A model generated the notes under the pieces. The model was not told where the DNA came from and did no database searches. It was given only the letters and a program-made list of their open reading frames with translations. This document shows, in pieces, positions 32,977-42,592 of a stretch of DNA of 64,000 bases. Numbering within the stretch: position 1 is the first letter of the stretch; every line of letters starts with the position of its first letter. The DNA is from Pseudobutyrivibrio xylanivorans (lineage in GTDB: Bacteria; Bacillota; Clostridia; Lachnospirales; Lachnospiraceae): NCBI RefSeq assembly GCF_010906925.1, contig NZ_VTVE01000004.1, positions 62,001 through 126,000 on the forward strand, read 5' to 3'. A program made the position numbers and the translations under genes.

Positions 32977-34635
32977 ATGGCTGGCGAAATAAAATCCTTC
33001 CAGGAAAACATCAGAAAGACATTTATCTGGTACTCACTGACACCGGTTATTGTAATTGTCATTACAGCTTTTATCATCTTTATTGCCGCCTGGGGAATTA
33101 GTCTTAGGGAATCCACCAGAGATGATAATGAAGGCATAACAAAACGCATTGAAAATGTTATGAATGACTATTATTCAATGGTTGATGATGTAAGTGCAGT
33201 AATGGTTGATTCTGATTCCAACAACAAAAGAGATGATATATTTTCAGCAATGTACGAGGCAACCTCCGACTATGATGAGCTAGGTGAAATGGTTATTTTA
33301 GACGGAGCTAACAATCAGATTTTCTCCAGCAGTGATGGCACCTATCCTTTTTTGACAAAAAGAGGCATGACAAACTGGGGCGTTTGGAAGTTGGCGAAAA
33401 ACAATCCAAATCAGACCAGGACTATTCTCTTTGAAGGCAAGCTTTTTGTTGTTAGAAGTGTATATGAAAATGATAAATTGCAATACGGTATTTTTTACAT
33501 AGTGCCTCCAGAGGTAATCAGAAATCAGTTTAAGGGTGAGGATAAAACAGTATTCATCACCGATAACCTTGGCTGGGTTTATTTATACAACAACAAGGTA
33601 CTGATGGATGATTTGGGGAGAGTGGAGCCTCAGCTTGAAAACACCTATGGATACACTACCATCGATGGTCATATCTTCTATAGCTATAGAAATGATAGCG
33701 ATATGGGAATATCCGTATATACGATATCTGATATACATAGGAGCATTCGGACGGTAGAGACTATTTTAGTTATTATCATTGTAATATTCATTGGAATTAT
33801 CTTGATTTCCTATAGAAACGCAGACAACAGTTCAAAGGAATATACAAGAGACGTTAAAAAAATCGAGCAGGCATTTGAGTCAGTTCAGCAGGGAGATTTG
33901 GATGTTAGCTTAGATATTGACAGTAGCAAGGAGTTTCAGACTATAGGTCGAGACTTTAACCAGATGCTTGAGGGACTGAAGGAGGAGATCGCTCAAAATC
34001 AAGAGCTGGCAGAAAACGCCGCATTCTCCCAGGTAAAGCAGCTTGAGAGTCAGTTTAACCCACACTTTTTGTTTAACACCTTGGATAACATCAGATTCAT
34101 GGCAAAGATTGACGCCAAGGCAGCAGATAAAATGATTGTTTCTCTATCTGGACTGCTTCGCTACAGTATCAGAGAGACAAGAGATGAGGTGACTGTGAGA
34201 GAGGATTTGCACAATCTCCAGTTGTATCTTAATATTTTACAAATCAGATTTAACAAGAGATTCTCCTACAGTATAGATGTGTCTGAAGAAATCTATGACT
34301 GCCTTATTCCAAAGTTAGTCATTCAGCCACTTATTGAGAATGCCATAAAATATGGATTTGAGGGAAGAGAGACTCTTGATGTAAAAATAAGAGGGACACA
34401 GCATCAGGACAATATTGTCTTTGTATGCGAGGACGATGGCGCTGGAATGGATGAATCCCTTTTAGCTGAGCTTAAGCAACAGCTGGAGGGAGAGAAAAAT
34501 GAGTCATCACACCTAGGGCTATACAATATTCATCGCAGGATTCAATTGATGTACAAGGGAGACTATGGATTGAATATCGAAAGCGTGAAGGACAGGGGAA
34601 CTACAGTTAGGGTTACAATACCAAAGCACAGATAG
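32977..34635 (+). CDS. YesM/LytS-type sensor histidine kinase
   Basis: A 552-residue membrane histidine kinase. Transmembrane helix 1 is near residues 17-42, followed by an extracytoplasmic domain of about 215 residues, helix 2 near 258-280, a HAMP segment, and the His_kinase domain with the phospho-acceptor in NPHFLFNTLDNIR. The HATPase domain follows (LVIQPLIENAIKYG, DDGAGM, HLGLYNIHRR). This class pairs with AraC-type response regulators, exactly the next gene. The gene starts one base after the binding protein stop, so the stoichiometry is probably coupled. Confidence 0.9.
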   Translation: MAGEIKSFQENIRKTFIWYSLTPVIVIVITAFIIFIAAWGISLRESTRDDNEGITKRIENVMNDYYSMVDDVSAVMVDSDSNNKRDDIFSAMYEATSDYDELGEMVILDGANNQIFSSSDGTYPFLTKRGMTNWGVWKLAKNNPNQTRTILFEGKLFVVRSVYENDKLQYGIFYIVPPEVIRNQFKGEDKTVFITDNLGWVYLYNNKVLMDDLGRVEPQLENTYGYTTIDGHIFYSYRNDSDMGISVYTISDIHRSIRTVETILVIIIVIFIGIILISYRNADNSSKEYTRDVKKIEQAFESVQQGDLDVSLDIDSSKEFQTIGRDFNQMLEGLKEEIAQNQELAENAAFSQVKQLESQFNPHFLFNTLDNIRFMAKIDAKAADKMIVSLSGLLRYSIRETRDEVTVREDLHNLQLYLNILQIRFNKRFSYSIDVSEEIYDCLIPKLVIQPLIENAIKYGFEGRETLDVKIRGTQHQDNIVFVCEDDGAGMDESLLAELKQQLEGEKNESSHLGLYNIHRRIQLMYKGDYGLNIESVKDRGTTVRVTIPKHR

Positions 34636-34644
34636 GGAATAGTT

Positions 34645-35385
34645 ATGTATAGAGTGTTAATTGCAGAGGATGAGGACATCATCCGAAAGGGAATTGCCTA
34701 CACAATGGACTGGGTATCTATGGGATGCACCATTGTAGGTGAGGCAGCAAATGGAAAAGAAGGCATAGAAAAGATAGAAGAGCTGCGACCAGACATAGTT
34801 TTGGCTGACATAAAAATGCCTATAGTAGACGGAATTGAAATGGTAAAAACTGCAGGCACAGAGTCAGATTTTAAAACCATTATCATGACTAGCTATGCAG
34901 ATTTTGAGTATGCCAAGCAGGCAATTGATTTAGGGGTATCGGCATATTTGATGAAGCCTGTGGATGAGGATGAGCTCAAGAAAAATGTGGAAAAAATCAT
35001 CCAGGAAATTGAAAAGGATAATCAGCTTAAGCAGATTTCAGAGAAGAAGACAGTCTATGTAAAAACTGATGCTGATAATGACTATGTGCAGCATATTTTA
35101 AGCGCCACTGAGTCTAGATATTCAGAAAAAATAAGCATAGAGAGCTTCTCAGAGGAACTGGGAGTGTCTGCCAGTTACTTATCTAGAAAATTCAAGGAAG
35201 CTACCGGCTCTACTTATCTAGATTTCTTAAATAAATACAGAGTGCAGAAGGCTATTAAGCTGCTAGAGACAGGCAAATACAAGGTGTACCAGGTCTCTGA
35301 TATGACAGGATTTTCCGACTACAAGCATTTTAATTCTGTTTTTAAAAGATATACAGGCAGCGCTCCATCTGAATTTGTCAAATAG
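34645..35385 (+). CDS. YesN-type response regulator with AraC domain
   Basis: A 246-residue response regulator. The receiver domain has the acidic pair (AEDED), the phospho-accepting Asp in VLADIKMP, and Lys in YLMKPVDE. The C-terminal two helix-turn-helix AraC domain ends with MTGFSDYKHFNSVFKRYTG. At 246 residues it lacks the long middle region of many YesN proteins. It forms an operon with the kinase and sensory binding protein. A plausible target is the importer at 38573, 3 kb downstream. Confidence 0.9.
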   Translation: MYRVLIAEDEDIIRKGIAYTMDWVSMGCTIVGEAANGKEGIEKIEELRPDIVLADIKMPIVDGIEMVKTAGTESDFKTIIMTSYADFEYAKQAIDLGVSAYLMKPVDEDELKKNVEKIIQEIEKDNQLKQISEKKTVYVKTDADNDYVQHILSATESRYSEKISIESFSEELGVSASYLSRKFKEATGSTYLDFLNKYRVQKAIKLLETGKYKVYQVSDMTGFSDYKHFNSVFKRYTGSAPSEFVK

Positions 35386-35406
35386 AAACACTGCCTGATG
35401 TAATTT

Positions 35407-36249
35407 TTATTCTGCTATAAATAAAACACCTAAAGTGCCAGGGCCGCAGTGGGACGAAACCACTGCGCCTGCATTAGTCTCAAGAATCTCATTAAAGTGG
35501 TTCAGTCCATTTAGATAATTGTAAACAGAATCTACTATTTCTTTTTTGCAGCCTGAGTGGGTGATGAAAACTCTCTCAGGTCTTGCAGAAAGAAGGTCAT
35601 TTTCCATATCTTTTACATAATCCATAACATATTTTACATCTTTGCCACGGTATTTCTTCTCAGGATGCATGGCACCATCTGATACTGCAATACGAGGATG
35701 GAGCTTTAGTGCACCGCCTACTAAAGCAGCAAGTCCAGAGCATCTGCCGCCGCGATGTAGGTAAATAAGAGTATCTATTACAAAGCTGGCACGGACCTTG
35801 TCTCTGATTGCCATAACCTCATCCACAACCACACTGGCGCTCATTCCCTTTGCTGCAAGCTCAGCTGCATATAATACCTGAAGACCTATGCCAGTTGATA
35901 GATTAGCTGAGTCGATTACATGAACTCTATCGGAAATCTCTAAATCCTCTGCTGCCAGTCTACAGTTATTAAAGCTTGCAGACATAGACGATGAAATCGC
36001 AAATACGATATACTCATCATCGCTGTCTTTAGAAAGAAACTGTTCCACATCCTCAACACTAGGTGCAGCAGTCTTAGGAGTCTGGCCATGCTCATCTGAC
36101 CAGGCATATAAATCCTGTGGGGCAATATTCATGCCATCTTTGTACTCCTCATCCCCAAGTCTAACGTAAAGAGGGATTATTCCAATATTATATTTCTCCA
36201 CCAATTCTGGTGATAAATCGCATGTACTATCAGCTAGAATTTTAATCAT
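35407..36249 (-). CDS. DegV family fatty-acid-binding protein
   Basis: A 280-residue DegV protein, with the N-terminal IKILADSTCDLSPELVEKYNI and the fatty-acid-binding loop ISSSMSASFNNC. DegV/FakB proteins hold a fatty acid for phosphorylation by FakA and so deliver exogenous fatty acids to phospholipid synthesis; no fakA is seen here. The start is placed at 36249, six bases after GGAGG; another in-frame ATG adjoins the site. Confidence 0.88.
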   Translation of the reverse strand: MIKILADSTCDLSPELVEKYNIGIIPLYVRLGDEEYKDGMNIAPQDLYAWSDEHGQTPKTAAPSVEDVEQFLSKDSDDEYIVFAISSSMSASFNNCRLAAEDLEISDRVHVIDSANLSTGIGLQVLYAAELAAKGMSASVVVDEVMAIRDKVRASFVIDTLIYLHRGGRCSGLAALVGGALKLHPRIAVSDGAMHPEKKYRGKDVKYVMDYVKDMENDLLSARPERVFITHSGCKKEIVDSVYNYLNGLNHFNEILETNAGAVVSSHCGPGTLGVLFIAE

Positions 36250-36351
36250 AACCATCCTCCAGTATTCTCTTAATGTAATCAAAATAATTATCCTTATTAG
36301 TACAAATTTTAATACAAGTGGAGTGGGAACTCAAAGCTATAATTGAATTTG

Positions 36352-36441
36352 TTTACAATAGGGAGTATTTATACTATTATTTCATCTTAGTGATGATATA
36401 TCACTCGGGTTTTGTAGGGGAGACCCTTACGGAGATATTTT
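36352..36441 (+). promoter_or_regulatory. ktrB promoter and leader
   Basis: TTTACA (36352-36357), a 17-base spacer and TATTAT (36375-36380). The leader of about 55 bases includes a small hairpin GTAGGG-GAGA-CCCTTAC (36414-36430) just before the ribosome binding site. It is too short for the known c-di-AMP riboswitch that controls many ktr genes. Confidence 0.55.
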
Positions 36442-37806
36442 ATGGAAAAGAAGAAAATTTCATCAGTTCAATTGATACCACTGAGCTTTCTTATTGCTAT
36501 AGCCATAGGAGGGCTCATTTTAATGCTTCCGATTTCTTCGGCGGCAGGTCAGTGGACCAATCCACTCGTGGCGTTTTTTACTTCAACTACTTCCACTTGT
36601 GTTACAGGCCTTGTAGTTGTAGACACTTACAGTTACTTTAGTACATTCGGTCATATTATTATTCTATGTCTCATACAGGTAGGTGGCCTGGGAATCATCA
36701 CAGTTATATCCATGGTAATGCTTATCACTCAAAAGAAATTTTCTTTAGGTGATAGAAAAATGCTTCAGGAATCCCTGAACTTGGATACAGATGTGGGAAT
36801 ACTTAGGCTTTTGATTAGAATTTTCAAGGATGTATTTAAGGTTGAGTTATTCGGGGCAGTTTTATATTCCATATCATTTATTCCTGAGTTTGGCGTGGCA
36901 AGGGGAATTTGGTACTCCATATTCCACTCAGTTTCAGCCTTTTGTAATGCGGGGATAGATATTATTGGTGACAGAAGCCTTATGGACTACAAGTCCAATC
37001 CGCTGGTGATGTGTACAACAATGATTCTTATTGTTCTTGGCGGACTTGGTTACGTAGTTTGGTTTGATATGTCGGAGAAAATTAAGGCTGGCATAAAAAA
37101 GCGATTTACCCCAGTACAGATTTTCAAAAGATTTGAAGAGCATACCAAGCTTGTTGTCACAGTAACAGTAACACTTATTGTTTCAGGTGCATTATTCTTC
37201 TTTATTGCAGAATTTAAAAATGCAGGGACCATTGGAAATCTATCATTGTTTGATAAGACCATTAACAGCTTTTTTGAGTCAATCACTCTTAGGACCGCAG
37301 GGTTCAGCTCTTTTCCACAGGAAAATATGACTGATTTTTCTTGCGTAATGTCATATATTTTGATGTTTATTGGTGGTTCTCCTATCGGAACAGCTGGTGG
37401 TGTTAAAACAGTTACCATTTTCCTTGCTTTACTTAACGTGATTTCATACATTCATGATGATGATCAAAGTATTATTTTCAATAGACGAGTTACAGACGAA
37501 AGCATGCGAAAGGCCACAGTTATCGTATCAGTTGCAGCATTTGCAATTGTAGTGCTTACTCTTTTACTTATAGTTACTAACAAGGTAAATATGCAGGATG
37601 AACTTTACGAGGTCATAAGCGCATCAGCTACCGTAGGATTGTCCCGAGGACTTACATCTAGCCTGGATTCAATCGGTCAGATAATAATTATCGTTGCCAT
37701 GTATTTGGGACGAATAGGACCTATTTCCCTGGCAATCTTTTTTGCTGGCAGAGGTCATCATAAGAGCAAATGTAGATATTTAGAAGGGGATTTCTTTGTA
37801 GGATAA
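36442..37806 (+). CDS. ktrB: Potassium channel-like uptake subunit KtrB/TrkH
   Basis: A 454-residue member of the Trk/Ktr/HKT superfamily, with four M1-P-M2 repeats. Selectivity-filter segments include TSTCVTGLVVVDTYS, HSVSAFCNAGIDI, LRTAGFSSFP and SATVGLSRGL, each with the key glycine. It conducts K+ (often Na+-coupled) across the membrane and needs the cytosolic RCK partner encoded next. Length matches KtrB more than TrkH of enterobacteria. Confidence 0.9.
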   Translation: MEKKKISSVQLIPLSFLIAIAIGGLILMLPISSAAGQWTNPLVAFFTSTTSTCVTGLVVVDTYSYFSTFGHIIILCLIQVGGLGIITVISMVMLITQKKFSLGDRKMLQESLNLDTDVGILRLLIRIFKDVFKVELFGAVLYSISFIPEFGVARGIWYSIFHSVSAFCNAGIDIIGDRSLMDYKSNPLVMCTTMILIVLGGLGYVVWFDMSEKIKAGIKKRFTPVQIFKRFEEHTKLVVTVTVTLIVSGALFFFIAEFKNAGTIGNLSLFDKTINSFFESITLRTAGFSSFPQENMTDFSCVMSYILMFIGGSPIGTAGGVKTVTIFLALLNVISYIHDDDQSIIFNRRVTDESMRKATVIVSVAAFAIVVLTLLLIVTNKVNMQDELYEVISASATVGLSRGLTSSLDSIGQIIIIVAMYLGRIGPISLAIFFAGRGHHKSKCRYLEGDFFVG

Positions 37807-37816
37807 GGAGAATAAA

Positions 37817-38470
37817 ATGAAAAAGACAATAGCAGTTTTAGGATTAGGAAAATACGGAATCAGCCTTGCTAAAAGCATGTATGAAATGGGCGCTGACGTT
37901 TTGGTAGTAGATAACAATAGAGATAAGCTCAAGGATATGGACGGCTACTGTACAGCAGCTGTTTGCGCCGACCTTACCAACGAGGATGAGGTAGAGATGC
38001 TTGGACTTAAAAACATGGATATTGTTGCCATTGCAATGGGTGGCAATTTATCAGCCAGCATTATGTCAGTGGCAGTAGCAAAGGAACTAAAGGTGCCACT
38101 TATTGTTGCCAAGAGTTCATCTGATAGAATGACATCGATTCTCAAAAAAATAGGTGCTAACAAGGTTATTGTTCCTGAAGAGTACGGCGGAGAGCAGTCA
38201 GCAAGAATTCTAGCTTCTGATACATTCTTAGATTACTTTAAGGTAGATGAAAACCTGTGTATGGTAGAGATGCTTCCTATACCAAAGTGGGTAGGCAAAA
38301 ATATGATAGAGCTTAATCTTCGTAAAAACTACAAGATTAACGTTATCGCATATATGAATCACAAAACTGGTCATTGGAAGACTATTGATCCAGCGGAGCC
38401 ACTTGAGGCAGACAATGAGTTACTTATTGTTTTAGAGAGAGATCAGTTAAATAGAATTAATAAACAATAA
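37817..38470 (+). CDS. ktrA: Potassium uptake regulator KtrA (RCK domains)
   Basis: A 217-residue protein with an N-terminal RCK_N Rossmann domain (VLGLGKYGISLAKSM, nucleotide-binding) and a C-terminal RCK_C domain, which in Firmicutes commonly binds c-di-AMP. It forms the octameric gating ring beneath KtrB. It starts 10 bases after ktrB, with GATAAGGAG ahead of the ATG. Confidence 0.92.
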   Translation: MKKTIAVLGLGKYGISLAKSMYEMGADVLVVDNNRDKLKDMDGYCTAAVCADLTNEDEVEMLGLKNMDIVAIAMGGNLSASIMSVAVAKELKVPLIVAKSSSDRMTSILKKIGANKVIVPEEYGGEQSARILASDTFLDYFKVDENLCMVEMLPIPKWVGKNMIELNLRKNYKINVIAYMNHKTGHWKTIDPAEPLEADNELLIVLERDQLNRINKQ

Positions 38471-38572
38471 ACCTAGTTCAGAAAATCGGATAATAAAACA
38501 GAAAACTGGGTATTTATAAAAAGCTAACTTTTTTATCATGTAATTATCAATTAACCGAAAGGAGAAGAAAAC

Positions 38573-39709
38573 ATGAAAAAAAGGTTAGCTTTATTTTTTG
38601 CCGGATTAATGGCATGTAGCCTTGTTGGTTGTGGGGGGAATGATGGAAAGGAGGCAGCTACTTCTGAGGAGGCAACATCCATTGTTGCTGAGGAGAATGT
38701 AGACGAATTCCAGAAATTAATTGACGCAGCTAAGGAAGAGGGCACTCTTGTTGTATATGGTTCTTGCGAGGAGGAATACCTTGCAGCAGCATGTGAGAAT
38801 TTTGAGAGACTCTATGGAATTGAAGTTCAGTACCAAAGATTATCTACTGGTGAAGTTCAAAGCAAGATTGAGGAGGAAAATGGAAATCCATCAGGTGATG
38901 TTTGGTTTGGTGGCACAACAGACCCTTACAATGTTGCAGCAGCAGAGGGACTTTTAGAGTCATACGATGCAATGAATGCAACACATTTAATGAGTGATGA
39001 ATACAAGGATGCTGATGGATATTGGTACGGAATTTACAAAGGAATTCTTGGATTTATGGTAAATACAGATGAGCTTGAACGTATGGGAATTGAGGCTCCA
39101 GCAGATTGGGAAGATTTGACAGATGATCAGTACAAGGGATTGGTTTGGATGTCAAACTACAACACAGCTGGTACAGCAAAGCTCATCATCAACACAATGG
39201 TTCAAAAATACGGACATGACGAGGGTATCAATTACCTTGTTGACTTGGACAAGAATGTAGAAGTTTATACAAAGTCAGGTTCTGGCCCATCTAAGAATGT
39301 GGGAACTGGCGAGTGTGTAGTAGGTGTAGGTTTCTTACATGATGCATTGGCTCAGATTGTTGACAATGGATATGAGAATATCAATCTTATCATTCCATCA
39401 TCAGGCACATCTTATGAAATCGGTGCTACAGCAATCTTCAAGGGATGCGCACATCCAAACGCAGCAAAGCTTTGGATTGAGTATGCTCTTAGTCCAGACT
39501 GCGTAGAGCTTGCAGCACAGAACGGTTCATACCAGTTCTTATTACTTGATAATGCAACACAGCCAGAAGTTGCTACAGAATATGGTCTTGATCCAGACAA
39601 TGTAATGGATTATGACTTCGAGGATGCAAAAGAAAATACAGCTCAGTATGTTGAGGATGTAATGAGTGCATTAGGTAGCGCAGCTGACGATCGTTTCCAG
39701 ACAGAATAA
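38573..39709 (+). CDS. ABC transporter substrate-binding lipoprotein (Fe3+/AfuA type)
   Basis: A 378-residue binding lipoprotein; the lipobox is SLVGC with Cys20. The mature part belongs to the ferric-iron/phosphonate/hexose-phosphate class (LVVYGSCEEEYLAAAC near the start, VGVGFLHDALA, EIGATAIFKGCAHPNAAK). Without tyrosine-ligand analysis I cannot choose between iron, 2-aminoethylphosphonate and sugar phosphates. It heads a complete ABC operon. The similarity to the kinase-linked binding protein at 31872 suggests the two-component system senses the same solute. Confidence 0.82.
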   Translation: MKKRLALFFAGLMACSLVGCGGNDGKEAATSEEATSIVAEENVDEFQKLIDAAKEEGTLVVYGSCEEEYLAAACENFERLYGIEVQYQRLSTGEVQSKIEEENGNPSGDVWFGGTTDPYNVAAAEGLLESYDAMNATHLMSDEYKDADGYWYGIYKGILGFMVNTDELERMGIEAPADWEDLTDDQYKGLVWMSNYNTAGTAKLIINTMVQKYGHDEGINYLVDLDKNVEVYTKSGSGPSKNVGTGECVVGVGFLHDALAQIVDNGYENINLIIPSSGTSYEIGATAIFKGCAHPNAAKLWIEYALSPDCVELAAQNGSYQFLLLDNATQPEVATEYGLDPDNVMDYDFEDAKENTAQYVEDVMSALGSAADDRFQTE

Positions 39710-39724
39710 GTCACGTATCACTTT

Positions 39725-39750
39725 TAAGGCGGGTGTTTTTCATCCGCCTT
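39725..39750 (+). terminator. Hairpin between binding protein and permease genes
   Basis: AAGGCGGGTG and CATCCGCCTT pair (one G-T) around a TTTTT loop, with no long T-run after it. Such hairpins often stabilise the abundant binding-protein mRNA while allowing read-through to the permease. Confidence 0.65.
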
Positions 39751-39775
39751 ATATATTAAGAGGGAGGAATAAAAG

Positions 39776-41488
39776 ATGGCAAAGAGTCAAAGTGCCAGTC
39801 TTGAAAGAAAGAAGCTTCTAGCGGATCCAATTCTTTGTACAACAATAGTGCTTCTTGTTGTATTCTTAACAGTTTTCATTCTGTATCCGCTTGCAATTTT
39901 GCTGGTAGACAGCTTCGTTTCAGATAATGGAATTACAACTGATATTTTCAAAAGGGTAATGGGCCTTTCCAATTTTAGGAGAGCCATTACAAACACTTTA
40001 AAGGTAGGGTTTTTAGTGGGTATCATCTCCACATTGATAGGTCTGTTATTTGCCTATGTTGAGGTGTATGTAAAACTTAGAACCAGATTTATCGAGGGAT
40101 TATTCAAATTGGTTTCAATGCTTCCTGTAGTATCACCACCATTTGTATTATCTCTTTCCATGATTATGCTTTTTGGTAAAGCAGGAATAATCACACGTTT
40201 TCTTCTTAAAATATATGACAACAGCGTCTATGGATTCTGGGGAATTGCAATTGTTCAAACCCTTACATTTTTCCCAGTATGCTACATGATGCTGAAGGGA
40301 CTGCTTAAAAATATCGACCCATCTCTAGAAGAAGCAGCAAGAGACATGGGTGCATCTAGACTGAAGGTTTTTATGACAGTTACCTTCCCACTTATTTTGC
40401 CAGGTTTAGGCAATGCCTTTTTGGTAACCTTTATAGAATCAATCGCAGATTTCGCCAACCCTATGATTATCGGTGGCTCCTACGACACATTGGCCACCAC
40501 CATTTACCTGCAGATTACAGGTGCCTATGATAAGCAAGGTGCAGCAGCCATGGCTGTAGTCCTCCTTGGTATTACACTTTTGATGTTTATGGTTCAGAAA
40601 TATTATTTGGAAGCAAAATCAACTGCAACCCTTTCTGGAAAAGCATCAAGAGAGAGAATGCTTATCACAGACAAGAGCGTAACTGTTCCCCTGACTATTG
40701 CATGTTCCGCTCTGGCAATCTTTGTAATCGTAATGTATATCTGTGTTCCATTTGGGGCGTTGTTCAAGACCTGGGGATATGATTTCCATTTGACAACCAA
40801 GTGGTTTGAGCAGGTATTTGTCAGATACAAGGGACTAAAGACATTTAAGGACAGTTTTGTTTTATCACTGATTTCAGCACCAATAACAGCCCTTCTTTCA
40901 ATGATTATCTCTTACCTTGTTGTTAAGAGAAAGTTCAAGGCAAAGGGATTTATAGAAGCGGTTTCAATGCTTGCTATGGCGGTGCCTGGAACAGTTCTTG
41001 GTATAGGTTATATCAGAGGTTTTGCAGGAGGAATATTTGGAACAGGCATTCTTCAAAGCCTTTACGGAACTGGAGCAATTCTTGTAATTGTTTTTGTAGT
41101 TCGAAGCCTTCCTACAGGAACCAGAAGCGGTATTTCAGCCCTGAGGCAGATTGATAAGAGCATTGAAGAATCAGCCTACGACATGGGGGCAGATAGTTTT
41201 AGAGTGTTTATGACAGTGACACTTCCATTGATAAAAGATAGCTTCTTAAGTGGTTTCATTACTTCGTTTGTACGTAGTATTACAGCTATCTCAGCTATCA
41301 TTTTACTTGTCACACCATCATACTTACTTATCACAGTTCAGATTAATGAGTTTGCAGAAAAGGGTTCATACGGAATCGCCTGTGCATTTGCCACAATTCT
41401 TATCATGATTACCTATGGCTCAGTTTTGATTATGAATCTATTGATGAAGTATTTTGGAACAAGTAAAAAAGTAAAGTTTGATGAATAA
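39776..41488 (+). CDS. ABC transporter permease, fused two-domain (FbpB-like)
   Basis: A 570-residue membrane protein with about 12 helices, made of two homologous permease halves. Each has a coupling helix motif: EEAARDMGASRLKVFMTVTFPLI in the first half (residues about 185-205) and EESAYDMGADSFRVFMTVTLPL in the second. This fused arrangement is typical of FbpB/AfuB-class importers. It serves with the adjacent binding protein and ATPase. Confidence 0.88.
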   Translation: MAKSQSASLERKKLLADPILCTTIVLLVVFLTVFILYPLAILLVDSFVSDNGITTDIFKRVMGLSNFRRAITNTLKVGFLVGIISTLIGLLFAYVEVYVKLRTRFIEGLFKLVSMLPVVSPPFVLSLSMIMLFGKAGIITRFLLKIYDNSVYGFWGIAIVQTLTFFPVCYMMLKGLLKNIDPSLEEAARDMGASRLKVFMTVTFPLILPGLGNAFLVTFIESIADFANPMIIGGSYDTLATTIYLQITGAYDKQGAAAMAVVLLGITLLMFMVQKYYLEAKSTATLSGKASRERMLITDKSVTVPLTIACSALAIFVIVMYICVPFGALFKTWGYDFHLTTKWFEQVFVRYKGLKTFKDSFVLSLISAPITALLSMIISYLVVKRKFKAKGFIEAVSMLAMAVPGTVLGIGYIRGFAGGIFGTGILQSLYGTGAILVIVFVVRSLPTGTRSGISALRQIDKSIEESAYDMGADSFRVFMTVTLPLIKDSFLSGFITSFVRSITAISAIILLVTPSYLLITVQINEFAEKGSYGIACAFATILIMITYGSVLIMNLLMKYFGTSKKVKFDE

Positions 41489-41506
41489 TTTGGAAGGGTG
41501 AATAAA

Positions 41507-42568
41507 ATGGCAAAAGAGAAAAAAGGAGTTCGCTTAGAACATATTTCAAAAATATATAAAGATCCTAAATCAGGAAAAGATTTTTATGCAGTGCAGGATA
41601 CAAATCTAGAAATCGAGCCAGGCAGCTTTGTCACATTGCTTGGACCATCTGGATGCGGTAAGACAACTACACTTCGTATGATAGCTGGATTTGAAAGTCC
41701 AGATGAAGGTGAGATTTATCTGGGAGGAGAGCCAATTAATGCGCTGACACCAAATAAAAGAGACACAGCAATGGTGTTCCAATCTTACGCATTGCTTCCT
41801 CACTACAACATTTTTGATAATGTTGCCTACGGATTAAAGCTTAGAAAAATGGACCCAGAGGTAATCAAGTCAAAGGTTGCAGACATCCTTGCCCTTGTAG
41901 GACTTGAGGGCATGGAAAACCGAATGACTAATCAGCTTTCAGGAGGTCAGCAGCAGAGAGTTGCTCTTGCAAGAGCCCTTGTAATTGAGCCAGGGGTATT
42001 GCTTTTTGATGAGCCACTTTCAAACTTGGATGCAAAGCTTCGCGTTTCTATGAGAACTGAAATTAGAAGAATCCAGCAGGAAGCTGGTATTACTGCAGTA
42101 TATGTTACTCACGACCAGTCAGAGGCTATGGCTATTTCAGACAAGGTCATCATTATGAACAAGGGTATAGTAGAGCAGGTTGCCACACCTCATGAGGCAT
42201 ACTATTATCCAAAGAATGAATTTGTTGCAGACTTCATTGGCGAGGCTAACTTTATAGAGGCAACTGTTGTTGCACAGGATATGGTTCAGGTGGATGGAGT
42301 TAATCTCAAATGTACAACAGGCACACTTTCTACAGGCAGTTGTTGCGACATCGTCCTTAGACCAGAGGGAGCATTCCTTGCGGATGAAGGTGATTTATCA
42401 GGCCTAGTTGAGTATTCTTGCTTCATGGGAGCATATCAGGATTACCATGTGAGAGTAGGACATAATCTTGTAAAGATTCAGGAGTATAATCCTAAGAACA
42501 AAAAGATATATAATGTAGGTGATAAGGTATTCTTGAATTTTGAAGAAAACACACTTTATGCATTATAG
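41507..42568 (+). CDS. ABC transporter ATP-binding protein (FbpC/PotA type)
   Basis: A 353-residue ATPase with Walker A GPSGCGKTT, Q-loop VFQSYALLPH, signature LSGGQQQRVALARAL, Walker B LLFDEPLSNLD and the switch His in VTHDQSEAMA. A C-terminal TOBE-type regulatory domain follows. The start is the ATG at 41507 with GGAAGGG eight bases before it; the in-frame GTG at 41498 overlaps that site. It energises the importer at 38573-41488. Confidence 0.9.
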   Translation: MAKEKKGVRLEHISKIYKDPKSGKDFYAVQDTNLEIEPGSFVTLLGPSGCGKTTTLRMIAGFESPDEGEIYLGGEPINALTPNKRDTAMVFQSYALLPHYNIFDNVAYGLKLRKMDPEVIKSKVADILALVGLEGMENRMTNQLSGGQQQRVALARALVIEPGVLLFDEPLSNLDAKLRVSMRTEIRRIQQEAGITAVYVTHDQSEAMAISDKVIIMNKGIVEQVATPHEAYYYPKNEFVADFIGEANFIEATVVAQDMVQVDGVNLKCTTGTLSTGSCCDIVLRPEGAFLADEGDLSGLVEYSCFMGAYQDYHVRVGHNLVKIQEYNPKNKKIYNVGDKVFLNFEENTLYAL

Positions 42569-42592
42569 AAATAGAATACGAGGTTTGTGCTT

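Noticed and set aside
36352-36441. A c-di-AMP riboswitch before ktrB
   Set aside because: The leader is only about 55 bases, too short for the known ydaO-type aptamer, and shows only one small hairpin.
36318-36641. A 107-codon + strand reading frame before and into ktrB
   Set aside because: It overlaps the well-supported ktrB gene in another frame and its first part covers the ktrB promoter; the amino-acid pattern is not protein-like.
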